A program made the position numbers and the translations under genes. The notes beneath the pieces were generated by a model. The model had not been told where the DNA came from. It ran no database searches and was given only the letters and a program-made list of their open reading frames with translations. A stretch of DNA of 8,505 nucleotides. Source: CAIRDP01 sp037141915. GTDB taxonomy: Bacteria; Bacteroidota; Bacteroidia; Bacteroidales; FEN-979. Positions 5,673 to 8,505 of the stretch are shown here, piece after piece. The stretch lies in the NCBI GenBank assembly GCA_037141915.1, contig JBAXBP010000152.1:1-8505 (forward strand), given 5' to 3'. Within the stretch, counting starts at the first letter, position 1; every line of letters starts with the position of its first letter.

Positions 5673-8348
5673 TCATTTAGCCCACTCCTTTAAATACACT
5701 TCATTGAACCGGGCCATCCAGGAAATGGCACCTGAATAACGCCTGAGGACATCCTTTGGGTCTGTACCGCCGAAAATACGTTTATCCCTTGCAGCCAGGG
5801 CTGCCGCAAGTTTCTCTTGCCAGGTACGGCTCCTGTCGTCAGGCAATCCCTGTTCATGAAGAAGCAAAAGGTAACGCAACGCTTCAGCGGGGTCTGAGTT
5901 GTTAAGATAATACTCAAGTGCCACTGATGTGATGAAAGGGTTGGCATGTGATATTACATAATCATAAACCGATGTCAGTGGGATGCCGAAATGATCAATT
6001 CGTTTCTGTGAATAATACTTCTCATTGAACACCAGTTTACGCATTCCCTCTTCATATTCGCCGGCGATCATATCTTTATCTGCCTCATCCAGATTAAGCT
6101 GGTATCCTGCCGCCTCACTGTATTTTCGAAGCGAATCCTGCATGGGTTTGATTACGGGGCTGCAGCCAGGCGTCATTCCAGCCAGTCGGACCGAATATCC
6201 AAGTATGGCAGCCCCGCGGCTGAAGTTTTTATTTGCGAAACAACGTCCTGCCCTGATGTTCAGGAGCCCCAGGCTGTCTTCAAGCATTTCGCAGGCATGC
6301 AGGCTTATTTTTAAACGATAGGAATCCAATGCCTTAAGGATGTCATGATCATCGGCCAGGCCCTGCATCCTGGCAGTCTCAACTGTCATTTTTACAAACC
6401 CGAGGGCGGAATCAGGCTTATTGCTCCATATTAGTTTCTGTTCCACGGCTATCTTATCAAGAAGCCATTGCTTGTACGACTGCCGTAAAACAGAATCGGC
6501 AAGAGGGTCGGGCGGGATGGCATAGGCGGAAGAAATTTTCAGGGCTTCCCCGAACTGGAGTATAGCCCTTGAAAACTGCCGGTGACGATAATATGCCAGG
6601 GCCAGGTTGTTTATCTTTTTTACCCTGACGACAGCAATGACAGGGGCCAGGGAATCGAGCCCGGCAACATTACGAGGGTTCATTGTAAGCCCGGCAGCAA
6701 CAGCCGAGGCATGGTCGAAATACATGAGGGCGCTGTCGGGCAGGTCTTGTTTCAAAGCCTTCCTGCACCTGCCTGCCAGAGAGGCTATGATCCCCCGCTT
6801 TGCAATTTCCTTTTTCCCCGAGATGTCGGGAGCCAGTATCTCCAGGATTCTCCTGTTATAGGCCGATTCACAGCTGTTAAGACAGGCAAGGGCATCGGTA
6901 TAATTATGTCCGGCAAGGAGGCTGTCGCAGAGATCGAGTTTCCCGATAAAGATATCCCTGTAAACTCTTCGGTATATGGAATCGGAGTTGATAAAGGCAG
7001 GGTATTTCCCCCTGTATTCTTCAGCTTTCTGAAGGTATTCCATGGCAAAACCCGTATTTCCCCTCTCCAGGCTGCTTGATGCTATTCCCGCATAGGAATT
7101 ATAAATGCCGTTGACAGCTTCCGACATCATGCTTTCCCATCCGTTATGGTCCTTAAGGTATGGATTGACTGCTGCCATGCTGCGGGCGTTTTCCATCAGC
7201 AGTACCGCATCCGAGAATCTTTTCTCCCCAATCAGGTCAGCGGCTTTAGCCCGGTATGCCTTCATCATACATGAGGAAACATACTGAAGAAGTGTATCAG
7301 GCCGGGCATCAGGAAACATACGTATCAGCACTGACCTGATGAAAACGGTATCATTTTCGAAAACATGCTGTGAATAATAAGATGAAAGGTAATCTTTGTA
7401 AATCTTCCCGTGAATATTGTCCATAAGCGAACTTAAGCGGATGTACCTCATCAGGCGGTCAACAAAGAAACCGCAAAGGCTGTCGGCAGATCGAAATCCA
7501 TTCAGGACCCCCGATTTGTCCAGTGTTTCGGCAAGATTGAACTGGCAGGTCCTTGAAAGCTTGTACAGTGCCAGGTTCCTTGATGCCAGCTGTTTCGGAT
7601 CATGGCCTGATGTAACGATTTTATCAGTGAAATCACGGCTGTTTATAAGGTTTACAACCCTTACCAGTTCCGCCAGCCGGATATAGTTGAACGGGATCAG
7701 GGCCTGGTCTGTCATAGCCCAGCCTTTGGCCTCTGCTCCCAGGCTGTCTATCAGCGCAGCCGAAGCATAATAGTCGTCTATCATCTCCTTTCGGGCATAG
7801 AACCTCTGCCAGTCCTCATCCTTATAAATAAAAGAAAAATTACCTGCGATCACTGTGTCAACAGCTGTATCCATTTGCAGTGAGGGGGCCCTGAAACCGA
7901 GAGCCCCTCCCCTTTCGGGGAATTTCCCGTCAAATTCCCTTGAGGAGAATGCAGTGGTATCAAGTTTTGAAGATAACCTGAGAGTAAACCTGAATCCCGA
8001 AGGGTTCAGCACATCATCCATAGGAAAGGAACGGTACTGCAGGTATCCTGAAAGCCTGAAATCCGACAATCTTACATCCGCAAGATATACTAAAGGTTTT
8101 TCGTTCTGAAGCCTGATCTCCTCAGTGAAGCCGACAGTGATATTGACATATTTCGGGGGGCGCAACAGATCCTTCGCCAGTTCTTCGATGATGTCGTCCC
8201 TGTAGTTGGCAACATGCCTGAACTGTCCCGAGTAAGGAAGACGGCTGTTGACGCTCTTTGAATGATACAGGAAACTGTTTTGTGAAACAGAAGGAGTTCC
8301 GAAAAGAAATACAAGCAGTGCAAGGCAGATCCAACGGGAGAGCAACAT
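5673..8348 (-). CDS. Exported TPR-like helical repeat protein of unknown function
   Basis: I do not recognise this 891-residue protein. It begins with a signal peptide (MLLSRWICLALLVFLFGTP) that probably ends at SVS|Q23, so it is exported. Residues ~65-175 are rich in short beta-type stretches (VNITVGF, FRFTLRLSS) and may be a small N-terminal beta domain. From ~180 to the end the protein is almost entirely helical, with recurring TPR-like helix pairs, for example ~361-391, ~416-446, ~470-497, ~520-549, ~579-608 (NNLALAYYRHRQFSRAILQF) and ~804-834. The mature part has ten cysteines (268, 292, 360, 474, 489, 493, 528, 686, 703, 729), many for such a protein. No catalytic motif, lipobox or T9SS tail is present, suggesting a periplasmic or envelope scaffold. 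The ATG at 8348 is preferred to an in-frame TTG at 8357, which adds only three residues. A promoter is not clear. Confidence 0.87.
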   Translation of the reverse strand: MLLSRWICLALLVFLFGTPSVSQNSFLYHSKSVNSRLPYSGQFRHVANYRDDIIEELAKDLLRPPKYVNITVGFTEEIRLQNEKPLVYLADVRLSDFRLSGYLQYRSFPMDDVLNPSGFRFTLRLSSKLDTTAFSSREFDGKFPERGGALGFRAPSLQMDTAVDTVIAGNFSFIYKDEDWQRFYARKEMIDDYYASAALIDSLGAEAKGWAMTDQALIPFNYIRLAELVRVVNLINSRDFTDKIVTSGHDPKQLASRNLALYKLSRTCQFNLAETLDKSGVLNGFRSADSLCGFFVDRLMRYIRLSSLMDNIHGKIYKDYLSSYYSQHVFENDTVFIRSVLIRMFPDARPDTLLQYVSSCMMKAYRAKAADLIGEKRFSDAVLLMENARSMAAVNPYLKDHNGWESMMSEAVNGIYNSYAGIASSSLERGNTGFAMEYLQKAEEYRGKYPAFINSDSIYRRVYRDIFIGKLDLCDSLLAGHNYTDALACLNSCESAYNRRILEILAPDISGKKEIAKRGIIASLAGRCRKALKQDLPDSALMYFDHASAVAAGLTMNPRNVAGLDSLAPVIAVVRVKKINNLALAYYRHRQFSRAILQFGEALKISSAYAIPPDPLADSVLRQSYKQWLLDKIAVEQKLIWSNKPDSALGFVKMTVETARMQGLADDHDILKALDSYRLKISLHACEMLEDSLGLLNIRAGRCFANKNFSRGAAILGYSVRLAGMTPGCSPVIKPMQDSLRKYSEAAGYQLNLDEADKDMIAGEYEEGMRKLVFNEKYYSQKRIDHFGIPLTSVYDYVISHANPFITSVALEYYLNNSDPAEALRYLLLLHEQGLPDDRSRTWQEKLAAALAARDKRIFGGTDPKDVLRRYSGAISWMARFNEVYLKEWAK

Positions 8349-8361
8349 CAAATTCAATTTG
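8349..8361. repeat. 13-base perfect palindrome abutting the TPR-like gene start
   Basis: CAAATT and AATTTG flank a single central base (8355), directly upstream of the ATG at 8348. The one-base centre excludes an RNA hairpin of the full arms, but a dimeric DNA-binding protein could use it. In AT-rich intergenic DNA such a palindrome may also arise by chance. Confidence 0.3.
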
Positions 8362-8365
8362 GGCG

Positions 8366-8374
8366 TAAAATTAA
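8366..8374 (-). promoter_or_regulatory. Possible weak promoter box for the TPR-like gene
   Basis: On the minus strand the sequence TTAATTTTA contains TAATTTTA, seven of eight positions of TAnnTTTG, about 18 bases before the ATG at 8348. No convincing TTG lies at the -33 distance, and the surroundings are AT-rich, so this is a weak call. Confidence 0.25.
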
Positions 8375-8416
8375 CAATTCAGGGAATTTGCAGCTCATAA
8401 TCCTTTGCGGGCATCA

Positions 8417-8446
8417 TTGGAGACAGCTCATCTTTTATTACCTTAG
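8417..8446 (+). promoter_or_regulatory. Likely plus-strand promoter reading off the right edge
   Basis: TTG at 8417-8419 is followed, after 19 bases, by TACCTTAG at 8439-8446. That is a good -33 half and a seven-of-eight match to the TAnnTTTG -7 box at the normal spacing. It would start transcription near 8452 and drive a gene diverging from the TPR-like gene. Of the promoter candidates here, this is the one with the best-spaced -33 half. Confidence 0.45.
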
Positions 8447-8454
8447 CCACACGA

Positions 8455-8499
8455 ATGATCAAAGTAAGTATCAAGGTTATCGATTTTCTGCCTGAATGA
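8455..8499 (+). CDS. Candidate 14-codon ORF ahead of an edge-truncated gene
   Basis: ATG at 8455 opens a frame reading MIKVSIKVIDFLPE and stopping at TGA 8497-8499. The stop overlaps a second ATG at 8496 in an ATGA arrangement typical of translational coupling. It may be a leader peptide or may not be translated at all. With the predicted transcription start near 8452 it would be almost leaderless, which argues against it. The peptide has no regulatory-looking codon run. Confidence 0.2.
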   Translation: MIKVSIKVIDFLPE

Positions 8500-8505
8500 A
8501 AGAAT
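8496..8505 (+). CDS. Possible start of a gene truncated by the right edge
   Basis: ATG AAA GAA begins at 8496 and leaves the window after three codons. It lies about 50 bases downstream of the promoter box at 8439-8446, a reasonable leader length. Too little is visible to identify or confirm a gene. Confidence 0.25.

Noticed and set aside
6582..7079. Plus-strand open frame of 165 codons
   Set aside because: It is antisense to the TPR-like gene, with no family resemblance and no promoter box.
8349..8357. Upstream TTG start for the TPR-like gene
   Set aside because: It adds only three residues before an ATG that gives a good signal peptide; ATG is the more common start.

Overview
This window reads as chromosomal DNA of a member of the Bacteroidota. 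Two proteins end in type A sorting domains of the type IX secretion system (T9SS), a system known only from that group and close relatives. Two of the three recognised signal peptides place Gln directly after the predicted cleavage site. The upstream regions carry TAnnTTTG elements, the -7 box of the Bacteroidota primary sigma factor, and no clear Shine-Dalgarno sequences are seen. Coding DNA has a medium GC content and the gaps are AT-rich. The exact lineage cannot be read; an anaerobic, polysaccharide-using Bacteroidales-like organism is a guess.

Layout. At the left edge, positions 1-34 on the minus strand hold the first codons of a gene that leaves the window. A 303-base AT-rich gap (35-337) follows, with GTTAATTT direct repeats, a weak hairpin with a T-tract and a perfect TAnnTTTG box. 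Next come two plus-strand genes. The first (338-3172) encodes a secreted GH13 alpha-amylase-family enzyme with all four GH13 motifs and a T9SS tail. The second (3254-4852) encodes a secreted non-catalytic protein of three related ~100-residue modules, an Ig-like domain and a T9SS tail. They converge, with only 24 bases between stop codons, on a minus-strand gene for peptidase E (dipeptidase E, family S51; 4877-5617). Upstream of pepE on the same strand is a large gene (5673-8348) for an exported, mostly helical, TPR-like protein of unknown function. The right end (8349-8505) is a divergent intergenic region with a plausible plus-strand promoter and the start of a gene that runs off the window.

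How they fit. The amylase and the three-module protein are adjacent, codirectional and share the export route. They plausibly form a cell-surface or secreted alpha-glucan pair: one cuts, the other may bind glucan or partners. No SusC/SusD pair, regulator or transporter is present here. Peptidase E is a cytosolic housekeeping enzyme with no evident link to the glucan genes. The TPR-like protein may be envelope-associated, but its role cannot be read from the sequence. No tRNA, rRNA, CRISPR array, insertion sequence or integrase was seen.
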